A stretch of 64,000 nt of DNA from Rheinheimera baltica DSM 14885. GTDB lineage: Bacteria > Pseudomonadota > Gammaproteobacteria > Enterobacterales > Alteromonadaceae. Shown here piece after piece: positions 33,568 to 43,819 of this stretch (its first letter is position 1; each line of letters begins with the position of its first letter). The DNA lies in contig NZ_AUDG01000004.1 in the NCBI RefSeq assembly GCF_000425345.1, positions 1-64,000 of the forward strand, in the 5' to 3' direction. The position numbers and the translations under genes are program-made. The notes beneath the pieces were generated by a model. That model was not told where the DNA came from, did not search any database, and worked only from the letters and a program-made list of their open reading frames with translations.

Positions 33568-35613
33568 ATGCCCTTACCGCTGCTCCTGCTTTTGTTCATT
33601 TTGCTTCCTACCGCTACGGCGGCTGAGCCTTTGCAGGACCGACTAAGTGATGCTTCAGTTAATCCAGAACGGGTTATAAATAAGCTATTAGCCCAACAAG
33701 CAAACGAGACATTAACTGCAGAAGACTGGTTGGTCATTAGTGAAGCGCAACTTCGTCTGCGTAATAAAGACGCTGCGATGGATGCGATAACACAAGCATT
33801 GAATAAGACAGATGATCCCTATTTACAAGCGCAGGCGTTTTTATTAAAAGCGCAGGTATATGGTATTTTGTACCGAGATACGGTTATCGCAATTACTCAG
33901 CTTGAACGTGCTGAAATACTGCTGCGTAACGCAGAGGATCGAGCAAGTTTAGCCCTTTATAGCGACGTGTTGCAAAATTTTGCCCAAGCCTATAATCAGC
34001 TAGGTAATATTCCCAAAGCCATACCTTATGCCGAGCAAAGTTTAGCGCTGGCTACAAAGCAACAACAACCCGATGCTGAGTTAAAGGCCCATATCACACT
34101 TGGCCGCCTGATGTTGCAGAACAATGCCTTTAGCCAGGCTTACCAACATCTTAACCTGGCGCTAATGTTGGCGACTCAATTACAAGATAACGACGCGCTA
34201 GCGTCTATTCACCTGCGCCTGGGTATGGCTTATCGTAAAATTGAATACCACACTCAGGCATTAGAGCATTTACTTCAAGCTAAAACGCGCTATCAACAGT
34301 TAAATAGGCCCTCAAGCTACACCTATACCCTAATTTATATTGCCGAAACCTACCTGGAAGACGCCAAAACCGCAGGCGAAGCAGCAAGCTACCTTAACGA
34401 AGCGCTGTCATTGGCGCGAGAACAAGAAGATTTATTACGCGTTGGCATAGCTACTCTGGGTTTAGGGCGACTTGCCGTATTACAACAGAATGAAGAGCTT
34501 GCTTTAACCCGCTTTAATGATGCACTGCAATTATTCCGACAACAACAAGTACAAACCTATTTTCAGGAAACCGCCATCGCACTAGCTGAATTGCTGTTAA
34601 AGCGCCAACAACTTGAGCCGGCGAGCTTGCTGCTATCAGACGCCATGCCGCATATCGAGCAATCAGCAACCTACTTACGCTACAGGTTTCATGATCTCAT
34701 GGCTAAATTGCTGGCCGCTAAAGGAGAATGGGCAAGCGCATACAGCAACATGCAACAAGCTAATGTCTTGCGCTTTGAACAACAGGCAGAAAAAAGTAAG
34801 TTGCAGTTAGATGTGCTTAACCAAGGCTTGCAGCAAGCCCTATCCAGTAGCCAGCTGCAGACAGAGCGAGATCGGACAGACCTGATTAATCGTCAACAGC
34901 AGCATAATATGTACTGGTTAGTCAGCGCGGTTATATCAATGTTACTAGTCGCACTTGTATTAGCGCTTTGGCTTACTCGACGCGCACTGCAGATTGCAAA
35001 GACACAACATCTCTATGAACCGGACTGGCAAAGTTTTTGTCAGCGTGTACAGCCACATGCAAACAAAGCGGCAATAAGCTTGGTGTGCCTAACGCCGCGC
35101 AACAGCCAACTAATGAAGTTTCATTTTGGCGAGCAACAACTGCAGCAGAAAGTCCGGCAATTTTTACAGCAACAACCGCCTGGCATTATTTTAACCAGTG
35201 GCGTTTATGATGATGTGCTTTGGCTGGCAGTAACTGAAACTGACAAGGTTGTTAAAAGCTTACTGCCCGTATTATTGGCTCAGTTTGGCCAGCTTTTGCC
35301 ACCAAGCATTACAAATATGGGCATTATTAGCCTGCAGTTGCCGCTACTGCAGCTGCAACACAAACCCTGGTCGACAGCTGAGTTGATGTCGCTACGCGAA
35401 GCATTTTGGCTAAGCGCAGCGTTATGTAACCATAAAAACGATAAAAACAGTCTCCATTATATTATGGAGCTACACAGCACTCAGCATGACGCATGCGAGT
35501 GGCGCAGTAGCATGTTAAGACAAGATTTACTCAATGCGATTCGGCTTGGCAGTATTGAACTGACATGCAACGACGTCCTGTTAGATTCTACTGCTGCAGA
35601 TGACCTGCCCTAA
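33568..35613 (+). CDS. TPR membrane protein with a decayed GGDEF-like domain
   Basis: A 681-residue protein with a signal sequence (LLLLFILLPTATAA), TPR repeats over about residues 30-390 and a coiled coil. One membrane helix (about 450-470) and a C-terminal domain follow. Architecture parallels the active cyclase at 7419. In the C-terminal domain the expected cyclase motifs are changed: the metal strand reads SLVCLTPRN and the GGDEF loop SGVYDDVLWLAV. It is therefore probably catalytically dead, and may bind ligand or partners. The ribosome site is weak. It is convergent, 1 bp apart, with the pseudouridine synthase gene. Confidence 0.7.
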   Translation: MPLPLLLLLFILLPTATAAEPLQDRLSDASVNPERVINKLLAQQANETLTAEDWLVISEAQLRLRNKDAAMDAITQALNKTDDPYLQAQAFLLKAQVYGILYRDTVIAITQLERAEILLRNAEDRASLALYSDVLQNFAQAYNQLGNIPKAIPYAEQSLALATKQQQPDAELKAHITLGRLMLQNNAFSQAYQHLNLALMLATQLQDNDALASIHLRLGMAYRKIEYHTQALEHLLQAKTRYQQLNRPSSYTYTLIYIAETYLEDAKTAGEAASYLNEALSLAREQEDLLRVGIATLGLGRLAVLQQNEELALTRFNDALQLFRQQQVQTYFQETAIALAELLLKRQQLEPASLLLSDAMPHIEQSATYLRYRFHDLMAKLLAAKGEWASAYSNMQQANVLRFEQQAEKSKLQLDVLNQGLQQALSSSQLQTERDRTDLINRQQQHNMYWLVSAVISMLLVALVLALWLTRRALQIAKTQHLYEPDWQSFCQRVQPHANKAAISLVCLTPRNSQLMKFHFGEQQLQQKVRQFLQQQPPGIILTSGVYDDVLWLAVTETDKVVKSLLPVLLAQFGQLLPPSITNMGIISLQLPLLQLQHKPWSTAELMSLREAFWLSAALCNHKNDKNSLHYIMELHSTQHDACEWRSSMLRQDLLNAIRLGSIELTCNDVLLDSTAADDLP

Positions 35614-35614
35614 C

Positions 35615-36460
35615 TCAAGGCCTGTTTGCTCCTTGTAGCCATAAAGCATTCGGTAATACATAGCTCACGGGTTTGCCCGTTTTAGGGCAAACAAACGCTA
35701 AGCTAACAGCCTGAAGCGCAAGACCGGTGAGGTCTTTATTGTCTTTTCCATATTGCGGATCACCCATAACCGGATGCCCTGCCAGCGCAAAATGACGCCG
35801 GATTTGGTGTTTACGCCCACTAATTAAGTCGACATCTAACCAACTCTGTTGGGCTTCGCTGTCAACGAGACGCAGAGAAAAACGGGTTAAGCAGGGTTTG
35901 TCATCCAGCGCAAAACGTAACTCGCCTTGTTGCAATAAGCTGGGCGGTAATTGCCCTTTTACCTTGATCAGGTATGTTTTACTGATCTGCCTTGCCGCAA
36001 TGAGTTTACTAAATGCTGCCGCCGTATGTTTGGTATGCGCGATTATCACAAGTCCACTGGCCTCTCGATCCAGTCGGTGTAATAAAAATACCTGTCGCTT
36101 CGAGGAGTAATGCTGTTCAACTGCGCGTAACAGGGACATATGATCACCCCATTCATTCCCCTGCGACAGCATACCGGCCGGCTTAAACCAAACACTGTAT
36201 TGCTGCTGATCACTTATCAATATTGCAGGCTCGCAGCTACGCTGTAGTAAGTCTGCATCGTAATGCAGTTGCAACTGCTGCCCCGCTTTTAATGCAGTTT
36301 GCGCCCGGCGTAAGCGCTTTTGTGGCTTACCACTTAACAATACCGCGCCTTTGGCCATGGCGTCTTTTAGCCTTCCTTTAGACAGTTCAGGCAATTGCTG
36401 GCTGAGTAAGTCAATTGCATTAATGTTGCTCTGTGCCACCACAGTGCGGACCAGTTTCAT
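35615..36460 (-). CDS. RluA-family RNA pseudouridine synthase
   Basis: A 281-residue enzyme with an N-terminal S4-like RNA-binding region (LPELSKGRLKDAMAKGAVLL) and a catalytic domain with the HRLDREASG motif carrying the nucleophilic Asp. Later motifs are LISGRKHQIRRHFALAGHPVMGD. It resembles the YqcB/RluC side of the family more than the short RluA at 43820. The target uridine is unknown. ATG 36460 is preferred (AGGA 11 bp upstream); an ATG four codons earlier overlaps that site. Confidence 0.85.
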   Translation of the reverse strand: MKLVRTVVAQSNINAIDLLSQQLPELSKGRLKDAMAKGAVLLSGKPQKRLRRAQTALKAGQQLQLHYDADLLQRSCEPAILISDQQQYSVWFKPAGMLSQGNEWGDHMSLLRAVEQHYSSKRQVFLLHRLDREASGLVIIAHTKHTAAAFSKLIAARQISKTYLIKVKGQLPPSLLQQGELRFALDDKPCLTRFSLRLVDSEAQQSWLDVDLISGRKHQIRRHFALAGHPVMGDPQYGKDNKDLTGLALQAVSLAFVCPKTGKPVSYVLPNALWLQGANRP

Positions 36461-36545
36461 TGCTTTACACATCCTTTACATTGAAGTTCAGTTAAAATTC
36501 ATCGCGCCAGTCTGTAATAGTAACAAAGCAAACGGAGATCCTGTT

Positions 36546-37199
36546 ATGAAAAACATCTACCTGGCACTATTAAGTTTCGCATTGTTACTGATGGTTCAAA
36601 CCGCAAACGCGAACAACAGCGTGACTACTGAGCGGCACAACAGCGCAAAAAAAATCAGCCGTACTGTGGCGAAGCAAACAGAAGCTGCGAATCAGGCGTA
36701 TCAAAGTCATGTCTGGTTTCACAGTATTGATATCTTTTTCAGTGGCGACATCAATGCCAATGGCTACTACCATAGACTGGAAGTTGAATTTGATGCCGAT
36801 ACCTCGCTGCCCTATCAGCAAGTCTTTGCTGAATTTACCTTGCTACCCACTTATGGTGGAGAACGCGTGTTTTACACCAGCAGTGTATTTGAACTATACC
36901 GCGATAGCCCAGATGACTGGCTGGCTATTGATACCGTATTGGAAAATCAATTTAACCCAGACGATTATTTACTTACGGTACGCTTATTCGATGCCAGTAC
37001 AGGCTATCTGTTGACTGAGATATCTGGCTTTGATAACGCAAACCTGGACTATATTCCATTGGAGGATTACAACCATGACAGCTACCTGCCCCCGCCAACA
37101 GTAGAAGTCTCGGCGGGTACAACTGGCATATCAGTGCTGCTGGCATTATGCTTAGTGTTGATTAATCGTTCACGCCAAACGGCTAGCGGAGCAAAATGA
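36546..37199 (+). CDS. Choice-of-anchor H-like exported surface protein
   Basis: A 217-residue protein with a signal peptide (ending TANANN) and a beta-rich domain containing DINANGYYHRLEVEFDADT, VFYTSSVFELY, NPDDYLLTVRLFDASTGYLL and LDYIPLEDYNHDSYL. This is the pattern I associate with 'choice-of-anchor H' proteins. It ends with a short hydrophobic helix and a basic tail (ALCLVLINRSRQ), a possible sorting anchor. The ATG has a GGAG site. It overlaps the next gene by 4 bp. Confidence 0.72.
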   Translation: MKNIYLALLSFALLLMVQTANANNSVTTERHNSAKKISRTVAKQTEAANQAYQSHVWFHSIDIFFSGDINANGYYHRLEVEFDADTSLPYQQVFAEFTLLPTYGGERVFYTSSVFELYRDSPDDWLAIDTVLENQFNPDDYLLTVRLFDASTGYLLTEISGFDNANLDYIPLEDYNHDSYLPPPTVEVSAGTTGISVLLALCLVLINRSRQTASGAK

Positions 37200-38119
37200 G
37201 ACCCGTGTTGCTATGCTTGTTACTGATTGCGCCGCTATGTATAGCGGCGCCGTTACGTTTGAGTTTACAATCAGAAGCAGAACAGCTGCAGTTCCATTAC
37301 CGCTTCGACGATAGCGAACGATCTGAAGAACTTATGTTCAGCATCGACAACAGCAGCTTGAATAACCATTTTCGTCAATTTCGGGCATTAAAACCTGCGT
37401 TGATGCAGCAGTATCTTTGGCGGGACTTACGTGAGCATGTCGCTAAATATCCCGGCGTTCGTTTGCGACGATTAGCAGGTAAAAACGCATTACGCTATGA
37501 GTTAGAAAGCCGCGATAATAGTACATTACTTAAACTGGACACCGAGTTAGCGCAATTGTTAGTTGAGCGCAGAGCCTATTATTTACACCAATACTACTAC
37601 ACAGAGCTAACATTGCCTTGGGGCACAAAGGTGATTATTCCGGATCACCAGCGGCTGATGCAAGATAGCCTGACTGATTTACTGCCAGTAGCAACAGCTT
37701 GGCATAAGAAACTCGTAAACATTACCACCCGCCAATCGTTAGCTATGCTAACAAATTGGGTGCAACAAATTCCTTATCAGGATTTAACTGATCGTAATAA
37801 TTCTGCCGGCGCAAGTTTCAGCCCTCCCCTGCGGCTATTGCAAGAGAATCGAGGTGATTGTGATAGCAAAGCCGTTTTATTGGCCGCAATATTGCGCATG
37901 CTCTTACCTGATGTAAAACTCGCGATAATATATCTGCCAAAGCATGCAATGCTGGCAATTCAGTTACCCACTGCGGCAGAAGATATGACGGTCACCATCG
38001 AGAACAAGCCCTATTTGTTGGTTGATGCCACAGGCCCGGCTTCATTGGCACCCGGACAAATCAGCACACAATATCGAATGTATACCGAAAGTGGTCAGTT
38101 CGGCTATCAGTTACTCTGA
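37196..38119 (+). CDS. Exported transglutaminase-like cysteine protein
   Basis: A 307-residue protein with a signal peptide (MRPVLLCLLLIAPLCIAA) and a transglutaminase-like core. The triad is visible as Cys in ENRGDCDSKAVLLAAIL, His in YLPKHAMLAIQL and Asp in YLLVDATGP. Such domains act as peptidases or crosslinkers. It is translationally coupled to the anchored protein upstream, so that protein may be its substrate or partner; this is a guess. It overlaps the convergent sensor gene by 9 bp. Confidence 0.78.
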   Translation: MRPVLLCLLLIAPLCIAAPLRLSLQSEAEQLQFHYRFDDSERSEELMFSIDNSSLNNHFRQFRALKPALMQQYLWRDLREHVAKYPGVRLRRLAGKNALRYELESRDNSTLLKLDTELAQLLVERRAYYLHQYYYTELTLPWGTKVIIPDHQRLMQDSLTDLLPVATAWHKKLVNITTRQSLAMLTNWVQQIPYQDLTDRNNSAGASFSPPLRLLQENRGDCDSKAVLLAAILRMLLPDVKLAIIYLPKHAMLAIQLPTAAEDMTVTIENKPYLLVDATGPASLAPGQISTQYRMYTESGQFGYQLL

Positions 38120-39166
38120 TGTCTTTCTAACATCGCTTACCCGATCAAACACTTCGTTCCAGCCATACGGCACACGACGCACGCCTTGAGCGCGCCCCTG
38201 CGCAAGCCTCTCAATATGCACAAATAACCGGCTTGAAGGAGATAATGTACGTCGCCGATAACGATATTGCATCACCAGCAAAAACACCCCAAGCAGTAGC
38301 GCGTAACTTAACCAATGCCACAGCAATTCTTTTAAACCGGAAGTAAATACATTGGTTTTTTGCTCTAACTGGCCTATTGACCAAGGCATGCTGCTCAAAC
38401 GCTGAATTTGTAACAGATGTTCATCAATACTTTTCATGGGCTGCTGTAATGAGCTGTTAATCAACTGACCCGATTGATCCAGTAACATAAATACCGCGTC
38501 TTGGTGTTGCTGATACAGTGGTGCTAGAAGAGATTCAAGTGAAAGCGCAAAAATAAACCGACCTACTCTATTGTCGTCAACGTATAACGGCAACACAACG
38601 GCAACCTGCTGAGGTAAAAACTCAGGGTAAAATACCTGGCCGCGTTCATAGTTTGGCTCAGACATATTATCACGGCGCCATTGCAGCAAATGGTCGGCAA
38701 CATAATCTGACCACTTCGGCAAACCGTTGTATGCAAACCCCTGTTCTGACACATAATACATACCAACCAGATGCGGCTGTGTTTCCTGCGCCAGTTCAAA
38801 ATAAGGCTGTAGCCGCAACAGCAACAGCATTTCAGTATTGGTATTACCGGCAGAGTCCATGATAACGCCGACATCCGCTAAGCCATCTTTGAGCTGCAGT
38901 ATTGGTAAGGTGGTATCGGTTTCCAATGGTGGAATAGTGAGCTTTAATAATGCAGCGCGTCTTACCGCTTCCATAAAAGCCAGTACCGGGCCAAATTCAC
39001 TATCAAGTTGATTTCCCACCGCAGCTAATCGCACTTTATTTTGTAATACTGTCGCATCAATACTACGAATATAATGCACTACAGCACCAAAACCAGACAA
39101 CACTAACAGTAGTAAGATACCTATAACCATGCTTCGGCGGTATTCAATATAGACCGGATTTTTCAT
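38111..39166 (-). CDS. Membrane-bound periplasmic sensor protein without output domain
   Basis: A 351-residue protein with helices at about 12-34 and about 285-303 bracketing a ~250-residue periplasmic domain of PDC/dCache appearance (VGMYYVSEQGFAYNGLPKWS, VVLPLYVDDNRVGRFIFAL). After the second helix only ~45 residues remain (LFVHIERLAQGRAQGVRRVP), resembling a HAMP start but with no kinase, GGDEF, EAL or MCP domain. It may be a truncated receptor or one acting through partners. The ATG at 39166 has GGAG 4 bp upstream. Confidence 0.6.
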   Translation of the reverse strand: MKNPVYIEYRRSMVIGILLLLVLSGFGAVVHYIRSIDATVLQNKVRLAAVGNQLDSEFGPVLAFMEAVRRAALLKLTIPPLETDTTLPILQLKDGLADVGVIMDSAGNTNTEMLLLLRLQPYFELAQETQPHLVGMYYVSEQGFAYNGLPKWSDYVADHLLQWRRDNMSEPNYERGQVFYPEFLPQQVAVVLPLYVDDNRVGRFIFALSLESLLAPLYQQHQDAVFMLLDQSGQLINSSLQQPMKSIDEHLLQIQRLSSMPWSIGQLEQKTNVFTSGLKELLWHWLSYALLLGVFLLVMQYRYRRRTLSPSSRLFVHIERLAQGRAQGVRRVPYGWNEVFDRVSDVRKTSE

Positions 39167-39270
39167 GCAACTCCTTTGCACATCTAAACAAAATTGAAGC
39201 TAAAACACACTGAAATAGCCTAGTTGAATCGCATCATTAGTCAATAAGGCTATTTATTCAACCTATTTTG

Positions 39271-40662
39271 TCATAAATTTGTTTCAGCAAAAGAAGCCAG
39301 CCTGCTGCGAACCACTCCGTTTAGGTTAATAGTGGTGCTGCCTTCAAAATTTTTAAAACGCTCGACAATATAAGTTAAACCCGACGTCACGGCAGTAAGG
39401 TAATTACTGTCAATTTGTGACAAGTTGCCAGAGCAAATAAGCTTAGTACCTTCACCACAACGGGTAATAATGGTTTTCAGTTGCGCTGCACTTAAGTTTT
39501 GACACTCATCCAATATCACTATGGCATTTTGAATACTGCGTCCGCGCATAAAGTTGACTGATTTAAACTGAATATTCGCTTTCTCCATAATGTAGTTAAC
39601 ACTGGCATGCGGATGTTCGTCCGTTTTGTGAAGTACTTCGAGTGAATCCGTAATAGCAGCAAGCCATGGCGCCATTTTCTCTTCTTCAGTACCGGGTAAA
39701 AAACCAATTGATTCGGCAATCTCAGGTGTATTTCGGGTGACAATAACTTTGTCGTACATACCTTTTTCGATCACCAATTCTAACGCGGCCGCTAACGCTA
39801 TTAGTGTTTTGCCACAACCGGCAGGGCCGGTCAGTACAACTAAATCCATATTGGGGTCGAGTAATGCTTGCATGGCCATCGCTTGGTAAATGTTTTTTGG
39901 GTGGATACCCCAGGCATGCCGGTGCATAAGACGTTCATAGCCAAAATCTAAGATTTTGATTTCTTTTTCAGAAATGGCGACGACTTTGCCAGCAAACCCT
40001 TCAATCTCGTCTATCAGGTATTCATTAATATAAGCGTTGGGTAGCACACTGCGGTTGACGTAATGATAGGTTTCTCTGTTTTCATTTTCACTGCGGCATT
40101 CACCCACCTGGCTCCAAAAGTCGCCCGGAAACTTGTAGTACCCTTTGTATAAAAACCGTACGTCATCAATGAGCTGATCGGTGCGGTAATCTTCAACCAG
40201 TTTTAACCCTGCGCCTTTGGCTTTAAGGCGCATATTAATGTCCTTTGTTACCAAAATAACCTTGGTTGGGCTTTTTTCACGCTGCAAATACAGAGCAGTA
40301 TTAATAATAAGATGGTCATTTTCGCCACCGGGTAAGCCAGGAATTTCATCGGTAATATGGTGGTCGTTAACAATAAACAGATGTCCACCTTGCTTCTGTT
40401 CACCTTGTCTGGGCATGGCAACGCCTTGCAGCATTTGTTCAGGAGAGGCATCTTTCAACACATCCTCTAGTGCGCGAATAGCAACTCGGGCATCACGGCT
40501 GACATCTTTATTGCGATCTTTTATATGATCAAGTTCTTCCAACACCGTCATTGGGATAACAACGTCATGTTCCTGGAAGTTGAGAAAGGCAAAAGGTTCG
40601 TGTAGCAGGATATTGGTGTCGAGAACGTAGATTTTCTTGTCTTTAATTTTTCTTCGTGCCAT
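39271..40662 (-). CDS. PIN-PhoH family ATPase/ribonuclease
   Basis: A 463-residue protein with an N-terminal PIN nuclease domain (YVLDTNILLHEP, VLEELDHIKD, LVTKDINMR). A C-terminal PhoH-type ATPase has Walker A LTGPAGCGKT and Walker B NAIVILDECQN, then TRCGEGTKLICSGNLSQID. PhoH2-type proteins act as RNA helicase-nucleases. No antitoxin gene is adjacent. It is divergent from rapA. Confidence 0.9.
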   Translation of the reverse strand: MARRKIKDKKIYVLDTNILLHEPFAFLNFQEHDVVIPMTVLEELDHIKDRNKDVSRDARVAIRALEDVLKDASPEQMLQGVAMPRQGEQKQGGHLFIVNDHHITDEIPGLPGGENDHLIINTALYLQREKSPTKVILVTKDINMRLKAKGAGLKLVEDYRTDQLIDDVRFLYKGYYKFPGDFWSQVGECRSENENRETYHYVNRSVLPNAYINEYLIDEIEGFAGKVVAISEKEIKILDFGYERLMHRHAWGIHPKNIYQAMAMQALLDPNMDLVVLTGPAGCGKTLIALAAALELVIEKGMYDKVIVTRNTPEIAESIGFLPGTEEEKMAPWLAAITDSLEVLHKTDEHPHASVNYIMEKANIQFKSVNFMRGRSIQNAIVILDECQNLSAAQLKTIITRCGEGTKLICSGNLSQIDSNYLTAVTSGLTYIVERFKNFEGSTTINLNGVVRSRLASFAETNL

Positions 40663-40904
40663 ACGGCTCTCCTCTTCGCCCGGCGCAGGTCACTGTACCT
40701 GTGCCGTAACATAAGCATAGTGCAACAAGCCAAATTTGCCTGAGTCGACTGTCAAATTCACTGTAACTTCAGGTACTCACACTGTGTCTGGTAGTTATGT
40801 CAGCTTAATGACAAAACCCAGCCTGCGATTAAGTGCAAATTGAGATGCAGCCGGCGGTGATTCCTAGTACCATAGCGCCCCCGTTTTAGCTGATAGGGTA
40901 CACA

Positions 40905-43817
40905 ATGAATTTTGCTCTGGGACAACGCTGGATTAGCGATACAGAATCCGATTTAGGTTTAGGCACGATAGTTGCGCTGGAAGGTCGCCATTTAACTCTT
41001 CTCTTTCCGGCCAGTGGCGAAACGCGCCTTTACGCTCAGGCAGAAGCACCATTAACCCGAGTGCAATTTAATATTGGCGACGAAGTTGCCAGTGCTGATG
41101 GTTTTACCTTGCAAATTAGTGCAATTAAAACGCTGCACGATACCCTGGTGTATTGTGGTACCCGGTTGGATGACCAGAGCTATGTTGAGCTACGCGAAAC
41201 CTTCCTTGATCACTTTATCAGCTTCAATCAGCCGCAGGACAGGCTGTTTGCCGGCCAAATTGACCGCTTTGATTGGTTTACCTTGCGCTATCAAGCTTGG
41301 CAGCACCTGCATCAGCAACAACAAAACCCGCTGCGAGGCCTCTCTGGCCCACGGGTTAGTTTAATACCACATCAATTACACATTGCGAATGAAGTGGCGC
41401 AACGGCATGCCCCACGTGTTTTGCTGGCAGATGAAGTAGGCTTGGGTAAAACCATTGAAGCAGGCTTTATTATTCACCAGCAACTGATCAGCGGTCTGGC
41501 TAGTCGGGTACTCATTATTGTACCTGACTCGTTGCAACATCAGTGGCTGGTAGAAATGCTGCGACGCTTTAATTTGCATTTTTCTGTATTTGACCAAGAG
41601 CGTTGTGAACAATCATTGTTGGATAACCCCAACCCCTTTGACACTGAACAACTGATATTATGCAGTTTGTCCTTTTTGAAAAACCAGCCTCGCTGGCATC
41701 AGATGGCGGTTGAAAGTCAGTGGGACTTACTGGTTGTTGATGAAGCACACCACTTACAATGGAGCGAAACGGCACCAAGCGAAGAGTATCAGCGCGTGAG
41801 CGCTTTAGCAGCGAATACCGCAGGTTTAATTTTACTAACCGCGACACCGGATCAACTGGGTCACGAAAGCCACTTTGCCCGCTTAAAACTGCTCGACCCA
41901 GCACGTTTTCATAGCTACGACGTGTTCCTGAAAGAAGAGCAAGATTACCAACATATTGCTAAGGTCGCAAAACCCCTGTTGGAGCAACGTAGCCTCACTG
42001 CAGAAGAAGCCGGGGCGCTTCGTTCAGTGCTGGCTGAAACGGATATTTCTCAGTTGTTGGCGTTAGTAACCAAAGCACAAACAGAACCAGAGCAACATGC
42101 TCAAGCCTGCCAGCAATTACTTTCGCAGTTACTTGATCGTCACGGCACTGGACGTATTCTGTTTCGCAATAGTCGCGCCAGCGTTAAAGGCTTCCCACAG
42201 CGTTGTGCGAATATGATACCGCTTGCTTTACCTGTTCAATATCAAAATGCCTTAAAAGTGCATTTTAGCCTTAACCCGGGTCTTAGCGAGCTTGAGCGTG
42301 TAACAGCCAACTTATTTCCAGAGCAAGTATTGCAACAATTAGATGCTAGCAGTACGTGGTGGCAATTTGATCCGCGTGTGGACGAATTACTGGCGTTATT
42401 AAAAGCACACAAACACGATAAATTTTTATTAATATGTGCCCGCGCCGAAACCGCTATCGCATTGGAAGAGGCCGTTAGATTGCGTGAGGGTATTCGTGCT
42501 GCCGTATTCCATGAGGGTATGACTATCGTGGAACGTGATAAAGCGGCGGCTTATTTTGCACAAGAAGAATATAGCGCTCAATTATTATTGTGTTCAGAAA
42601 TTGGTAGTGAAGGCCGTAACTTCCAGTTTGCGCATCACCTTGTGCTATTTGATTTACCGCTAAATCCTGATCTATTGGAGCAGCGTATCGGCCGGTTGGA
42701 CCGCATAGGTCAACGCGAGGATATTCAACTACACCTACCTTTCTTTGCTGACCATAGCCAACAAATACTGCTCGATTGGTATCAACAAGGACTGAATGCC
42801 TTGGAGCAAACCTGCCAGACGGGCCGCAGCGCTTACGAGCATTTTGCCAATCAATTGTTACCATTACTTGCAGAGCCAAAGGTAGATAGCCTTGCAGTAA
42901 CAGCACTGATATCCCAAACGCAACAATGGAATTTAGCGTTAAAACAGACGTTGGAACAAGGTCGGGATCAGTTATTAGAGATCAACTCCGGCGGCGGTTT
43001 AGCGGCTCATACCCTGGCAGAAAGCCTCGCCGCGCAAGACGACGATACCGCGCTGCCAATGTTTATGTTTAAAGCATGGGATATGTTGGGTATTAATCAG
43101 GAAGACCGCAGCGATACCAGTATTATACTAACCCATTCCGAACATATGCACTGCGCCAGCTATCCCGGATTGGGGGACGATGGCGTCACCGTCACGTTCG
43201 ATCGAAGCACCGCGCTAGCTGAAGAAGATGTGCAGCTGCTAAGCTGGGATCACCCAATGGTACGCGGCACCTTAGATATACTCACTACAGAGCCTCATGG
43301 CAGTAGCTCAGTCGCCATCCTGGCCAATAAAGCCTTACCTGTAGGGAGCTATTTGTTAGAGTTTAATTTCATTGTAGAAGCCAGTGCACCGCCGGCTTTA
43401 CAACTTAACCGCTACTTACCTGCAACACCATTACGGTTGTTAATGGATAAAAATGGTAACAACTTGTCGGGCAACGTTAGTTTCGAACAATTAAATAAAC
43501 AATTAAAACCCATTGGTAGACAAACGGCTAGCAAGCTGGCGGGAGCTCTGCAGACTCTGGTACACCCGCTGATTGCAAAAGCCACCAGTATCGCTGAAGC
43601 TCAGGTAGACGCCATACGGTTAAGTGCCGATCAGCGGGCGCAGCAGGTGCTGCAAGAGCAGCAGCAACGTTTAGTCGCCTTGCGCCAATATAATCCGTCG
43701 GTACGCGAGGATGAAATTACCGTATTAGAGAGTCAACAACAGCAACTAACGCACTATATTGCTAAGGCTCGACTGAAACTTGACGCCCTTCGCCTTATTG
43801 TTGTGAGCCACGACTAA
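40905..43817 (+). CDS. rapA: RNA polymerase-associated SNF2 ATPase RapA
   Basis: A 970-residue protein matching RapA in length and layout: N-terminal Tudor-like domains (FALGQRWISDTESDLGLGTI), SNF2 helicase with Walker A ADEVGLGKTIEAG and DEAH box VVDEAHHLQW, and a second RecA lobe ending FDLPLNPDLLEQRIGRLDRIG. Long RapA-specific C-terminal domains follow. It recycles RNA polymerase after transcription. It is followed 2 bp later by rluA. Confidence 0.96.
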   Translation: MNFALGQRWISDTESDLGLGTIVALEGRHLTLLFPASGETRLYAQAEAPLTRVQFNIGDEVASADGFTLQISAIKTLHDTLVYCGTRLDDQSYVELRETFLDHFISFNQPQDRLFAGQIDRFDWFTLRYQAWQHLHQQQQNPLRGLSGPRVSLIPHQLHIANEVAQRHAPRVLLADEVGLGKTIEAGFIIHQQLISGLASRVLIIVPDSLQHQWLVEMLRRFNLHFSVFDQERCEQSLLDNPNPFDTEQLILCSLSFLKNQPRWHQMAVESQWDLLVVDEAHHLQWSETAPSEEYQRVSALAANTAGLILLTATPDQLGHESHFARLKLLDPARFHSYDVFLKEEQDYQHIAKVAKPLLEQRSLTAEEAGALRSVLAETDISQLLALVTKAQTEPEQHAQACQQLLSQLLDRHGTGRILFRNSRASVKGFPQRCANMIPLALPVQYQNALKVHFSLNPGLSELERVTANLFPEQVLQQLDASSTWWQFDPRVDELLALLKAHKHDKFLLICARAETAIALEEAVRLREGIRAAVFHEGMTIVERDKAAAYFAQEEYSAQLLLCSEIGSEGRNFQFAHHLVLFDLPLNPDLLEQRIGRLDRIGQREDIQLHLPFFADHSQQILLDWYQQGLNALEQTCQTGRSAYEHFANQLLPLLAEPKVDSLAVTALISQTQQWNLALKQTLEQGRDQLLEINSGGGLAAHTLAESLAAQDDDTALPMFMFKAWDMLGINQEDRSDTSIILTHSEHMHCASYPGLGDDGVTVTFDRSTALAEEDVQLLSWDHPMVRGTLDILTTEPHGSSSVAILANKALPVGSYLLEFNFIVEASAPPALQLNRYLPATPLRLLMDKNGNNLSGNVSFEQLNKQLKPIGRQTASKLAGALQTLVHPLIAKATSIAEAQVDAIRLSADQRAQQVLQEQQQRLVALRQYNPSVREDEITVLESQQQQLTHYIAKARLKLDALRLIVVSHD

Positions 43818-43819
43818 CC

